A DNA stretch of 64,000 bases from Clostridia bacterium (GCA_017517815.1 JAFWYA010000006.1:1-64000), one strand, 5' to 3'; shown: positions 26,797 to 34,791, counted from the first letter of the stretch. Numbers and translations: made by a program. The notes: generated from the letters alone by a model not told the origin.

Positions 26797-28092
26797 TCAG
26801 CCGATGCAGGGCTGGCCCGTCATGATACGGATGATCTCCTTGTCGGTTTCGCGCATGCCAACGCGACCCAGACGGCCGATGTTGATGATGGTTTCTTCAA
26901 CACCCTTGGTGATCACACCGTCGCCACCGTAGAACTGCTGGCCGTTGCGGTACATGCTCCAGCCAAGCAGGCCCGCGTCAACAGACGCAGCGATCTTGGC
27001 CGCGCAGGATGCCTTCGCACCGTCGCAGATCATACCGGAAACGATTGCAAGACCGTTGACCAGCGTATGCGCCACTTCCTTGAAGCCGCCGCCGTTAAGA
27101 TGGGCGATGGCCGCAGCAGACGAGCAGCCGGCGCTGACGGCGCCGCAGTAGGCGCTCAGACGGCCGATGCCGGTCTTCAAGTGGATGGTCAGCAGGTCGC
27201 TGAGCAGTACGGCGCGCACCATGGCTTCATGGCTGACGCCGAGCTCCTTTGCGTACACGATGACCGGAACAGACGCCGTGATGCCCTGGTTGCCGCTGCC
27301 CGACACGATGATGACCGGCATTTCGCAGCCGCTCATACGTGCGTCGGAACCAGCCGCCGCCATGAACTTTGCACGGGTTTTCACATCCGTTCCATAGTAA
27401 TCGCGCAGCGTTTTGCCGATATTGGCGCCCCAGGCGTTCTTCATGCCTTCCTCTGCGATCGCATAGTTGTAGGCAATCTGACGCTCGACCAATTCGGCCA
27501 CGTCTGCAAGGTCGCAGGTGTCTGCAAAGTCAATGGCTCCTTCCACAGACATGCAGCTGCGATCCGTCAGGCCCTTCATTTCCGCCTTTTCGCTGACCTT
27601 GCCGCCATCCAGCAGCACCTCGCCGTTGCGCTCGATGAGCACGATGTTGGTGTGGTAGTCAGCAATGCGAAGGCGTACGCTTTCTTCGCCGGCCGTAAGG
27701 GTGATGATGATGTCAAACACCACGTCGCCTTCGGCGGGCATCACACGCACGTCATGCGTGTCAAGGTAATCGCGCATACCCTGCTTTTCCTCTTCGGTCA
27801 CCTCGCTAATGACCTCGAGGATCTTTTCCGCCTTGCCGGCAACGATGCCGGCAACCGCAGCCGCCTCAATGCCCTTGAGGCCGCCGGTGTTGGGAACCAC
27901 AACGGACTTGACGTTTTTAATGATGTTGCCGCTCGCCTCGATCAGCACGGTATCAGGCAGTTTGCCCAGCACCTCACGTGCCTTGGCCGCGCCGTATGCA
28001 AGAGCGATCGGCTCGGTACAGCCCATGGCAGGGACCAGTTCTTCGCGCAGGATCTGTACAAACTGGCTGTAGCGCGGATCTGTCTTCTGCAT
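26797..28092 (-). CDS. cyuA: L-cysteine desulfidase family protein (UPF0597/CyuA)
   Basis: Predicted Fe-S enzyme that breaks L-cysteine into pyruvate, ammonia and sulfide; 431 residues. The N-terminal ligand region MGCTEPIALAYGAAKAREVLG (about 24-44), VPNTGGLKGIEAAA and the later cysteine-rich block YCGAVSAGCSSAAAI are typical of the family, which also resembles serine dehydratase. Start chosen at MQKTDPRYSQ, with GGGAGG nine bases upstream. First gene of an operon with a DAACS transporter, suggesting an import-and-degrade unit for cysteine or serine. Confidence 0.87.
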   Translation of the reverse strand: MQKTDPRYSQFVQILREELVPAMGCTEPIALAYGAAKAREVLGKLPDTVLIEASGNIIKNVKSVVVPNTGGLKGIEAAAVAGIVAGKAEKILEVISEVTEEEKQGMRDYLDTHDVRVMPAEGDVVFDIIITLTAGEESVRLRIADYHTNIVLIERNGEVLLDGGKVSEKAEMKGLTDRSCMSVEGAIDFADTCDLADVAELVERQIAYNYAIAEEGMKNAWGANIGKTLRDYYGTDVKTRAKFMAAAGSDARMSGCEMPVIIVSGSGNQGITASVPVIVYAKELGVSHEAMVRAVLLSDLLTIHLKTGIGRLSAYCGAVSAGCSSAAAIAHLNGGGFKEVAHTLVNGLAIVSGMICDGAKASCAAKIAASVDAGLLGWSMYRNGQQFYGGDGVITKGVEETIINIGRLGRVGMRETDKEIIRIMTGQPCIG

Positions 28093-28124
28093 CAGTGTAT
28101 TCCTCCCCTCGTAATAAAATGAAA

Positions 28125-28152
28125 GAACATCGTTTGAACGCACGCGATGTTC
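28125..28152 (-). promoter_or_regulatory. Inverted repeat in the cyuA leader (candidate operator)
   Basis: GAACATCG and its complement CGATGTTC separated by 12 bp, placed just downstream of the predicted start of transcription. It could be an operator or an mRNA hairpin. Confidence 0.4.
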
Positions 28153-28163
28153 ATGTTACAAGT

Positions 28164-28192
28164 ATTATACTATCTTTGTTGTCACTTTGCAA
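28164..28192 (-). promoter_or_regulatory. Promoter of the cyuA-transporter operon
   Basis: Minus-strand TTGCAA, 17 bp, TATAAT, about 70 bp before cyuA. Confidence 0.7.
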
Positions 28193-28242
28193 TCTTTTAC
28201 GGCAGCGTTTATTTAAAAATGCTTTTTATGAACCTGATTTGA

Positions 28243-28279
28243 CAAAAAAATAACCCTTTCAGGCGAAACGAAAGGGTTA
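28243..28279 (-). terminator. Terminator of the thioester-domain adhesin gene
   Basis: Ten-bp stem TAACCCTTTC/GAAAGGGTTA (28251-28279) followed on the minus strand by ATTTTTTT. Confidence 0.8.
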
Positions 28280-28345
28280 ATGGAGTTATTTGTTTTTTTC
28301 CACACAGCATCGACTGGTACGGGCAAATGGGCTTCCCCTCGCCCT

Positions 28346-30352
28346 TCAGAAATTTTTTTGCCTTTTCTTCATCCATACAAAAACCCACATGCTGGCCAAA
28401 CCCATTTCCAGCCAAAGCAGCGGCGCGGCGCTGTCGCCCGTTTGCGGCAGGTCTTCCTGCTGCGCAGAGGGGTGCAGCGTGTTGGTGATGATAAAAGTAT
28501 TGCCTTCCAGAACGACTGTCGTCTCACAGTTCGCCATCGGGTTTTCCTGCACCGACCACACGGCTGAACCCGTGGCAAGATCCTCCCATGTATACGTCCA
28601 TCCATCCGCAGCGGTGAGCTGTACAGTTTCGTACGGCAGGCCGTTTTTAAGCAGCGTGACTTTCGCTTCCTCCGGCATCTGCGCGCCTTCAAGCACATTC
28701 CACTGCTTTTGGACCGAAAGGGTATTGATGCCGCAATTGTTAAACACAATATCGCTGCGCTGTGCAGGCGAAACGATCGAATAATCCTGCGCCACCAGAT
28801 GGCCGTCGTCGTCCTCCACCTTTACCTGCAGCGTGTACACCGTGGGGTCTGTGCCAAACACGCCCTGCGGCGCAAGCTCGCGCACCTGATACAGGTAGGT
28901 ACCGGCTTTTTTGTAATGCACCGACGCAAAGACAAAGTCGCCGTTGCGGTCGTTTTGGGCATAGCCGCAGTGACGGGGCTGCGCCGGATCGGTCACGTCG
29001 ATCAGTTCAAAGGTGAAAGGCTCGCGGCACAGCTGCTCGTCCATATATTTTCTGCCGCGCACCGTTGTGGCAGCGCCGCTGACCGGCACCACAGAAGTAA
29101 TGTCAATGGGCGTGCGGCCTGCAGCAAAGCCAGCCATCGTCTGCGATTGCTCGCGTCCGCCGTCCTCATCGGCAGGCATATACAGGTACACGTCGTTTTC
29201 CACATCCTGTTCGCCCACCAGGCGCAGCTTTACATCCGGCTGCGCGGCGAACTCGGCGGAATCCAGCGGATAGCTGAACGCGACGGTGTAATACCCCTCC
29301 TGATCCAGATGCAGCTTTTGTTTGTCGCTCTGTTTCATTAGGTCGTAGGTTTTGGTCTCCAGCACGTTGGCGTCTGCAGCGGACGAATCCATCAGCTGCG
29401 CCGTCAGTTTCAGGCTGCGCAGGCCCTCGGGCGTACCCTTGAGCCTGAACCTTGCCAGAATCTGATAGTAAAATTTGCCCTCCTGGCCCTCCTGCGGCTT
29501 CTGCCAGCCGTTGCCAAAGATGTAGTCCCACAGATCTTCCCAGAATCCGCCGGAGGATTCCGGCAGGCTGGGGCGGCTGTTGGAGCCGGACGCATCGTCG
29601 CGCTGCCAGATCCGCGACAGAATGACATGCTCGCCGCCAAATGACCAGACAACCTCACCGGCTTTGGTGCCTTCCAGCCCGATGAGATAATCGTACACCA
29701 TCTGAATGCGCTGGGCGGTATCGGGCAGGTATTTGCCAAAAATATCAATGTCCTCTTCACGCGGTTCCAGCCAGTCGACCGTGGTGTCATCGTATACGCT
29801 GTTGGTATAGGAGAGAACAACCATACCCGGCGACGTGCAGGCATAAGGACTGTAGTCGTGCAGATTGTTGGAATAATACCAGATGGCTGCCTGCGTTGCG
29901 CTGAGCGCCTCGGCGTTGGTCAGCTTTTCAGGGTGCGTGAGACCCGCATTCTTTGCCAGCTGCAGCGTATTTTCGCCATTGGGCCAGTATCCTTCATACA
30001 GAATGCTGCGGATATGCTCTGCCTGCGCTGGCGTAAAATAACCGGAGTCCTCCAGATTCTTTCGCTCATAAAGCGATGAGATCTTCGTTCGTGTATCCCG
30101 GTCTACGCAGTAGGTGGCGTAATTTCCCGTCACATTGCCATCTTCATCATGAGTGGTAAGGCGAAACATGCAGGCATCGTCGCCTGGGTCAAAATTTATG
30201 CCCTTCGGGCCCATATAATGAGGGCTGACATGCCAGATATGCTGCTCTTCCTTGTACAAAAATATTTTCGCACTGCTCTCAGCGGCCGCGCACGTCCCAA
30301 CGGACAGCAGCATTGCCGCAGCCATCAGTGCGGCCAGAATTCTTTTCTTCAT
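28346..30352 (-). CDS. LPxTG-anchored surface protein with thioester (TQXA) domain and Cna-B-like modules
   Basis: Cell-wall adhesin-like protein of 668 residues. Signal peptide (KKRILAALMAAAMLLSVGTCAAA), then a thioester domain (about 30-230) with the reactive cysteine in ATYCVDRDTRTK and the partner glutamine in LSATQAAIWYYS. Next come beta-rich regions and Spy0128/Cna-B-like modules (GTYLYQVRELAP; WTYTWEDLATGSAVWSVQE), and the sorting signal LPQTGDSAAPLLW, a hydrophobic helix and a basic tail. Thioester domains form covalent bonds with host surfaces; here that is inferred. Start at MKKRIL because GAGG lies eight bases upstream. No sortase gene is nearby. Confidence 0.88.
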   Translation of the reverse strand: MKKRILAALMAAAMLLSVGTCAAAESSAKIFLYKEEQHIWHVSPHYMGPKGINFDPGDDACMFRLTTHDEDGNVTGNYATYCVDRDTRTKISSLYERKNLEDSGYFTPAQAEHIRSILYEGYWPNGENTLQLAKNAGLTHPEKLTNAEALSATQAAIWYYSNNLHDYSPYACTSPGMVVLSYTNSVYDDTTVDWLEPREEDIDIFGKYLPDTAQRIQMVYDYLIGLEGTKAGEVVWSFGGEHVILSRIWQRDDASGSNSRPSLPESSGGFWEDLWDYIFGNGWQKPQEGQEGKFYYQILARFRLKGTPEGLRSLKLTAQLMDSSAADANVLETKTYDLMKQSDKQKLHLDQEGYYTVAFSYPLDSAEFAAQPDVKLRLVGEQDVENDVYLYMPADEDGGREQSQTMAGFAAGRTPIDITSVVPVSGAATTVRGRKYMDEQLCREPFTFELIDVTDPAQPRHCGYAQNDRNGDFVFASVHYKKAGTYLYQVRELAPQGVFGTDPTVYTLQVKVEDDDGHLVAQDYSIVSPAQRSDIVFNNCGINTLSVQKQWNVLEGAQMPEEAKVTLLKNGLPYETVQLTAADGWTYTWEDLATGSAVWSVQENPMANCETTVVLEGNTFIITNTLHPSAQQEDLPQTGDSAAPLLWLEMGLASMWVFVWMKKRQKNF

Positions 30353-30400
30353 CTTTATACCCTCATCGAGATCACTTAGGAATAATTGTAAACCGAATCT

Positions 30401-30429
30401 ATTATATAAGACCCTGCTGTCTTTTGCAA
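30401..30429 (-). promoter_or_regulatory. Promoter of the thioester-domain adhesin gene
   Basis: Minus-strand TTGCAA, 17 bp, TATAAT, directly after the truncated AraC gene. Confidence 0.7.
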
Positions 30430-30445
30430 CCATCTTCGCCGTTTT

Positions 30446-30895
30446 TCAGTGATACCTTGCCGCAAATTCCGATGGCGTGCACCCCATCAGCCGTTTAAAC
30501 TCTACTGAAAAGTATTTGTAATCCCGGTAGCCGCACAGAAAAGCAATCTCCTTGAGCGTATAATAACCGGTCTGGATCAGGTCGGCAGCCTTCTGAACCC
30601 TCAGCTGCACCAGATATTTCAGCGGTGAAACGCCAAAGCGTGCTTTAAACAGCTTACGAAAATAGACCTCGCTCATAAAACTTTGCTTTGCAGCTTCTCC
30701 GATGCTCAGCTCCGGCCGATTCCAGTTTTGCTCCAGATAATCCACCGACGGCTGGATCCTGTCGCGCGTCTGCTCCTGCCCCGTCTGACGGCGGCACAGT
30801 GCGAGGATTTCATACAGGATGGCCGTGCACTGGTACTGATACCCTGGTTCCCGGCTCTTCCAGCAGGCCAGCAGCCGGCAGAACAGTTCGCGCAT
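30446..30895 (-). pseudogene. AraC-family regulator lacking its N-terminal sensor domain
   Basis: The 149-residue ORF keeps a complete AraC DNA-binding domain: first helix-turn-helix LSIGEAAKQSFMSEVYFRKLFK, linker FGVSPLKYLVQLRVQKA, second YTLKEIAFLCGYRDYKYFSVEF and the tail GCTPSEFAARYH. Family members are about 280 residues, so the N-terminal ligand-binding half is missing. The reading frame begins exactly where the divergent Fe-S protein gene has lost its start, which points to one deletion across both 5' ends. It could still be translated as a free DNA-binding domain. The adhesin gene downstream is a candidate target. Confidence 0.7.
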
Positions 30896-30897
30896 CG

Positions 30898-31581
30898 CAG
30901 CGGCTGGAACGATTCGCGCAGGAGTTCACCTGCCAGTCGCCCCTCAATCGGGTCCATTTGGAAAAAGGCTGTCAGGACATTCAGCTGTTTGAGGCGCCCA
31001 TTTTCGGCTTTGCCTCCGCCGCCGACCCCCTGTTTGATGAATTCCAAAAACTGCAGGTCATCGGGCCGCACTTTCTGAAACCATCGCAGTGGCTGGATGA
31101 CGCCTGCAGCGTGATCAGCTTTTTCCTGCCCTTTACGCCGGAAGTGCGCCAGAGCAACGGTGCCGGTCAGGCCATGCCGGGCGAAGGCTGGCTGTACGGG
31201 CGCGTAGAGGGCCAGCAGTTTGTGAACGCGCTGAGCCGTGCGCTGGCGGATCTCATTCGCGAGCAGGGCGGCAAGGCTGAAGTTCCCGCCGTGTCGGAAC
31301 GGTTTCACACCGTATCCGAACCGGATGGGAGTGGGCTGAGCTTCACCAGCAACTGGTCGGAACGCCATGTAGCCTATGCGTGCGGCCTGGGCACCTTCGG
31401 ACTGTCCAAAGGCATCATCACCGAAAAGGGAATGGCCGGCCGGCTGGGCAGCATAGTGACGAATATCCCCTTTGCCCCCACGCCCCGCGCCTATACGCAG
31501 GTGTACGGATACTGCACCGGCTGCGGCCTTTGCCAGACGAATATGCCGTGCGAAAGAAGAAGGCCGGTTAAGGGGAAGTAA
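30898..31581 (+). pseudogene. QueG-like 4Fe-4S protein, start lost and Fe-S region shortened
   Basis: The plus-strand frame reads QRLERFAQEF through PLFDEFQKLQVIGPHFL, SVISFFLPFTPEVRQSN, NWSERHVAYACGLGTFGLSK and IPFAPTPRAYTQVYGYC, a clear match to COG1600-type epoxyqueuosine reductase-like proteins. No start codon with a binding site is present at the 5' end; the frame simply runs on into DNA antisense to the AraC gene. Near the 3' end, CTGCGLCQTNMPCERR joins what looks like the first cysteine motif to the usual C-terminal CGKCQxxVPCE-like tail, so roughly 45-60 residues with cluster ligands seem deleted. Probably non-functional. Confidence 0.7.
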
Positions 31582-31588
31582 AAAAAGC

Positions 31589-31672
31589 AAAAAGAAAACC
31601 GCTTAGCATTTGCTAAGCGGTTTTACTGGTGAGCCCGGCGGGATTCGAACCCACGACCTTTTGATTCGTAGT
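31589..31672 (-). repeat. Direct repeat copy A: 3' part of tRNA-Arg plus its terminator (candidate att site)
   Basis: An 84-bp segment that matches 32514-32597 at 82 of 84 positions. It holds the tRNA-Arg sequence from the anticodon loop to the CCA end (31627-31672) and the hairpin terminator (31599-31620). The break in the anticodon loop is the usual crossover point of tyrosine integrases. It is the left end of a 925-bp unit. Confidence 0.75.
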
Positions 31673-31684
31673 TAGCAAAACAGG

Positions 31685-32404
31685 TTATCTGTGAGCTTTC
31701 TGGCGATAAACAATCACAATGCCCACAGCGCCCAAGATCAACAGTTGAGCCCACAGCAGCGGCGTCGCGCTGTCACCGGTTTTTGGCGGAAGGGCCGCGC
31801 ATGGGGGCGTAGGAGCCGGTGTCCCCACGGGCGTTGTCGGCGAAGGCGTTGGCGTTTCAGTGGGCGTCTGAGTAGGAGCTTCGGCCCCTACACTGAATAC
31901 GATATTCTTCGTCGCAGCATCGGGCGTAGTCTGATAATGATCATACGAGTAAAACTCGCTTTCGGTCCGATCATATATACTATAAGTCAATGCGTTGCCA
32001 TTGGCATCCAGCGCTTTGAAGAAGAATGTGCCGCGGCCTGAAAAATCACAATCCCAGTGAATTTCATAATTGCCATTTTCCAGTCCGGTGTAACGAATCG
32101 ACAGTCGGTAGGCAGATTTTCCGGTAGCCTGAAAAGACAATGCGTTTTTTGCTTCCAGCGTCGCAACACTGCCCGTGCCCAGTGTTGCGTTGGCGTCATA
32201 CGTACCTTCTTTGTAAATGTACAACTTGGCGCCGTTATCGTGTAGCTGATAAGAGACTGCATTGCTAAAAGCCGCCTGCTCCTCTTCGCCAACCTCATAA
32301 TCAATATGAATAATGCCCTCACCCGCAGTGCTGGACACCTCTGTTTGATGAGAAACAGGATAATTACATGCTGTCATTACCAAACAGCATACCAAAAGCA
32401 TCAT
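31685..32404 (-). CDS. Cell-wall protein with lipobox-like signal and LPxTG-type sorting signal
   Basis: Protein of 239 residues from the first ATG. N-terminus LLVCCLVMTACNYP looks like a lipoprotein signal with Cys at about 13; the middle (about 30-185) is a beta-rich domain with no recognised family; a Thr-Pro linker follows, then LPPKTGDSATPLLW, a hydrophobic helix and KAHR. The sorting signal closely resembles that of the adhesin at 28346. The in-frame codons before the ATG would add IKRLKLL, giving the basic n-region expected of a signal peptide, and AAAGGGGTGAGG is spaced for an ATA codon at 32423-32425, so the true start may be there or mutated. Sits alone in the tRNA-flanked island. 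Confidence 0.7.
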   Translation of the reverse strand: MMLLVCCLVMTACNYPVSHQTEVSSTAGEGIIHIDYEVGEEEQAAFSNAVSYQLHDNGAKLYIYKEGTYDANATLGTGSVATLEAKNALSFQATGKSAYRLSIRYTGLENGNYEIHWDCDFSGRGTFFFKALDANGNALTYSIYDRTESEFYSYDHYQTTPDAATKNIVFSVGAEAPTQTPTETPTPSPTTPVGTPAPTPPCAALPPKTGDSATPLLWAQLLILGAVGIVIVYRQKAHR

Positions 32405-32449
32405 TAGTAGCTTTAAACGCTTTATTCGTCCTCACCCCTTTCCAGTCAT

Positions 32450-32478
32450 ATTATACTAAATGAATGCGACAAATGCAA
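32450..32478 (-). promoter_or_regulatory. Promoter of the island cell-wall protein gene
   Basis: Minus-strand TTGCAT, 17 bp, TATAAT; the predicted transcript would begin only about 20 bases before an ATA codon with a binding site. Confidence 0.65.
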
Positions 32479-32513
32479 CTTTTGAAAGCTGATTAGATTG
32501 TACTCTTGAAACA

Positions 32514-32597
32514 AAAAAGAAAACCGCTTAGCATTCACTAAGCGGTTTTACTGGTGAGCCCGGCGGGATTCGAACCCACGACCTTTTGATTCGTAGT
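32514..32597 (-). repeat. Direct repeat copy B: within intact tRNA-Arg and its terminator
   Basis: Partner of the repeat at 31589-31672. Two base differences lie in the terminator loop (CA here, TG in copy A). It includes the terminator stem CCGCTTAG/CTAAGCGG (32524-32545) and the 3' 46 nt of the tRNA gene. Confidence 0.75.
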
Positions 32598-32628
32598 CAA
32601 ACACTCTATCCAGCTGAGCTACGAGCCC
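32552..32628 (-). tRNA. tRNA-Arg (anticodon ACG)
   Basis: Complete 77-nt cloverleaf on the minus strand with encoded CCA: acceptor GGGCTCG, D-arm GCTCAGCTGGATAGAGT, anticodon loop CTACGAA (ACG, read as ICG) and T-arm GGTTCGAATCC. Its 3' half and terminator are duplicated 925 bp downstream, marking it as an integration site. Confidence 0.95.
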
Positions 32629-32665
32629 ACACGCTTCATCGGGTTTCCCTCGAATCAGCTTGATT

Positions 32666-32694
32666 ATTATAGCAAAGGTACAAACAAAATGCAA
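32666..32694 (-). promoter_or_regulatory. Promoter of tRNA-Arg
   Basis: Minus-strand TTGCAT, 17 bp, TATAAT with TG one base upstream (extended -10), about 40 bp before the tRNA. Confidence 0.7.
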
Positions 32695-32730
32695 GCCTTT
32701 TTTTCAAAAATTTTTGAAATACTTTTTTCA

Positions 32731-32770
32731 CGGAAAAACCGCTGCCTGTTTGTACAGGCAGCGGCTGTTT
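32731..32770 (-). terminator. Terminator of the GH13 gene
   Basis: Perfect 11-bp stem CCGCTGCCTGT/ACAGGCAGCGG (32739-32764), followed on the minus strand by TTTTTCC; a T run on the other side may allow both directions. Confidence 0.75.
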
Positions 32771-32791
32771 TTTCGTTTTGATGGGAATACG

Positions 32792-32913
32792 CTCCCCGCG
32801 TTGCCGGGTCGCGTGGGACGGAGATGGGCAGCGCCCAACTCCGGCGGATTGCCTCCCCGCGCTGCGGGGTCGCGTGGGACGGAGACAGGCACCCGCCACC
32901 TCCGGCGGATTGC
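32792..32913. repeat. Two tandem 61-bp repeats
   Basis: Units 32792-32852 and 32853-32913, both running from CTCCCCGCG through GGGTCGCGTGGGACGGAGA to CTCCGGCGGATTGC, roughly 85% alike. Non-coding, between the GH13 stop and its terminator. Confidence 0.7.
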
Positions 32914-32927
32914 CTCGGCGGCAGCCG

Positions 32928-34712
32928 TTATTTGCGGCTGATCTTGACAGAAACGTTCTTGCCGTCGATCTCGTCGCCGAAAACATCCTTGCCGTTCACG
33001 CTGAAACGGTTGATGATCAGCGTGTCGGCGTCGGGCGCTTCCACGGTGAGGTGGCCGGTCTGCAGCATGGCGCTTTCACGGCGGTTGTTGAGGATCTTGG
33101 CGATGTCGTCATGCAGCTTGTCGTCGGCATCGTCCCAGGCCATGGTACCGCGGCACCACGGGTCGGCCATGCCGGTCATGCCGATCTCGTCGCCGTAGTA
33201 GATGGTGGGCGCACCGGGCAGGGCGCACATCAGCTTCACAGCCTCAACGTAGCGCTTCTTGGCGGTCTTCAGTTCGCGCTTGCCCAGCACGATCTTCTGC
33301 GCCTCGACGGGGTCCATCTGAATGGCGCCCTCGCGCTCGTAGCCGCAGAAGGCATTCAGAATACGCACGCGGTCGTGGCTGCCAAGCAGGTTCATGAGGG
33401 AATAATAGAAGGGAGCGGGATAGACCTCCTGCTGGTTGAGGATGATGCGGCGCAGCTGGTGGGCGTCGATCACGCCGTTGAAGAACTCGATCACACCGCG
33501 GCGCAGGGGGTAGTTCATCACGCTGTCCAGAGAGTCGCCCAGGCAGTAGGAGCGCACGGAGCCGTGAGCGGTCTTGTTGCTGGCGTCCTCCCATACCTCG
33601 CCCAGCAGTACGCTGTCGGGGTCGGCCTTCTTGACGGAGGTGCGCATCTGGCACACCATGTCCATGGGCAGCTCATCCACCACATCCAGACGCCAGCCGC
33701 AGGCGCCGCGCTTGATCCAGCGGGGCAGGATGCCCTCGTCGCCCAGCAGATACTCGCGGTAGACGGGATTGTCCTTGTTGACGGCGGGCAGGGTGTAGAA
33801 GCCCCACCAGGTGTTGTACTTGGTCGGGAACTCCTCAAAGCTGAACCAGTCGGCATAGGGGCTTTCCTTGCTCTGGTAAGCGCCCACGGTGTCGTAATGG
33901 CCGAAGCGGTTGAAGTACTGGCTGTCGCAGCCCACGTGGCTGAACACGCCGTCCAGCATCACGCGCATGCCGCGCTTTTCGGCAGCGGCGATCAGCTCGT
34001 CAAACGCCTTGTCGTCGCCCACGATGGGGTCGATCTCTTCGTAGCTGCCGGTGTCGTAGCGATGGTTGGAACGGGCGCGGAAGATGGGGTTGAGGTAGAG
34101 TACGCTCACGCCCAGTTCCTGCAGGTAGTCCAGCTTCTGCTTAATGCCGCGCAGCGTGCCGCCGAAGAAATCCAGTGCGCGGTTGTCGCCGTTTTCGGGG
34201 TCGCGGTCAAGGGTCGGCTGCTCGTTCCACTCCTCATGGAAGGTGGCTTCGGGGTGCGCGGCTGCAATCTTGCGCATGCGGCCCTTCTGGCCGTTCTTGT
34301 CCTTGAAGAAGCGGTCGGGGTAGATCTGATACACCACGCCGTGGCGCATGTACTCAGGGGTCTTGTACTCAGGGTCGTACACCGTCACCTGATAGCTGCG
34401 CGGAGGCACGGGGCTGTAGGCGCCCACGCCGCCCAGCTGGTCGGCGGATGTGCCGTAGTAGGCAACGTCAAACTGGCGGGGAATGATAAAGTCGTACCAG
34501 AACAGCATGGGAGTTTCGGGCACGGTGATGGTGGCCTCAAAACGGTCGTCGCCGACGGGCTGCATTTCGGTCTGCTGCTCGGCGCCGTCCCACGTGCGCA
34601 GGATCACGCGGTCGCTTTCGTCGCACCAGAAGCGAACAGTCAGCTGCTGGCCGGCCTTCACAGGGCCGATCGGCGCGCGGTAGAGCGCGTCGTGTGAATC
34701 ATGATAAAGCAT
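32928..34712 (-). CDS. GH13 alpha-amylase family glycoside hydrolase (neopullulanase/cyclomaltodextrinase-like)
   Basis: Cytosolic enzyme of 594 residues cleaving alpha-glucans or maltodextrins. An N-terminal beta domain (1-140, VKAGQQLTVRFWCDESDRV) precedes the TIM barrel with the four GH13 regions: DGVFSHVG, GWRLDVVDELP (nucleophile Asp), LLGEVWED (acid Glu) and NLLGSHDRVRI. The start MLYHDSHDALYRAP follows GGAGG by seven bases. No signal peptide. Own promoter at 34763-34791, divergent from a three-gene operon of unknown function. Confidence 0.92.
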   Translation of the reverse strand: MLYHDSHDALYRAPIGPVKAGQQLTVRFWCDESDRVILRTWDGAEQQTEMQPVGDDRFEATITVPETPMLFWYDFIIPRQFDVAYYGTSADQLGGVGAYSPVPPRSYQVTVYDPEYKTPEYMRHGVVYQIYPDRFFKDKNGQKGRMRKIAAAHPEATFHEEWNEQPTLDRDPENGDNRALDFFGGTLRGIKQKLDYLQELGVSVLYLNPIFRARSNHRYDTGSYEEIDPIVGDDKAFDELIAAAEKRGMRVMLDGVFSHVGCDSQYFNRFGHYDTVGAYQSKESPYADWFSFEEFPTKYNTWWGFYTLPAVNKDNPVYREYLLGDEGILPRWIKRGACGWRLDVVDELPMDMVCQMRTSVKKADPDSVLLGEVWEDASNKTAHGSVRSYCLGDSLDSVMNYPLRRGVIEFFNGVIDAHQLRRIILNQQEVYPAPFYYSLMNLLGSHDRVRILNAFCGYEREGAIQMDPVEAQKIVLGKRELKTAKKRYVEAVKLMCALPGAPTIYYGDEIGMTGMADPWCRGTMAWDDADDKLHDDIAKILNNRRESAMLQTGHLTVEAPDADTLIINRFSVNGKDVFGDEIDGKNVSVKISRK

Positions 34713-34762
34713 ACAAATGCCTCCAATCTCAGTTTCAGCCGCCTCAAAACGCGGCAAGCCGT

Positions 34763-34791
34763 ATTGTACCATAGATGTACCGGCTTGGCAA
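34763..34791 (-). promoter_or_regulatory. Promoter of the GH13 gene
   Basis: Minus-strand TTGCCA, 17 bp, TACAAT with TG one base upstream. Confidence 0.65.

Larger units (their letters stand above)
31673..32597. mobile_element. Mini-island of 925 bp inserted at tRNA-Arg
   Basis: DNA between the two tRNA-derived direct repeats (one full repeat unit included). It carries one gene, for an LPxTG-type cell-wall protein, with its own promoter, and no integrase. It may be the remnant of a larger integrative element after internal deletion, or a cassette moved by an integrase acting in trans. Confidence 0.55.

Noticed and set aside
30898..31581. Intact queG gene
   Set aside because: No start codon with a binding site, and cluster-ligand motifs are missing.
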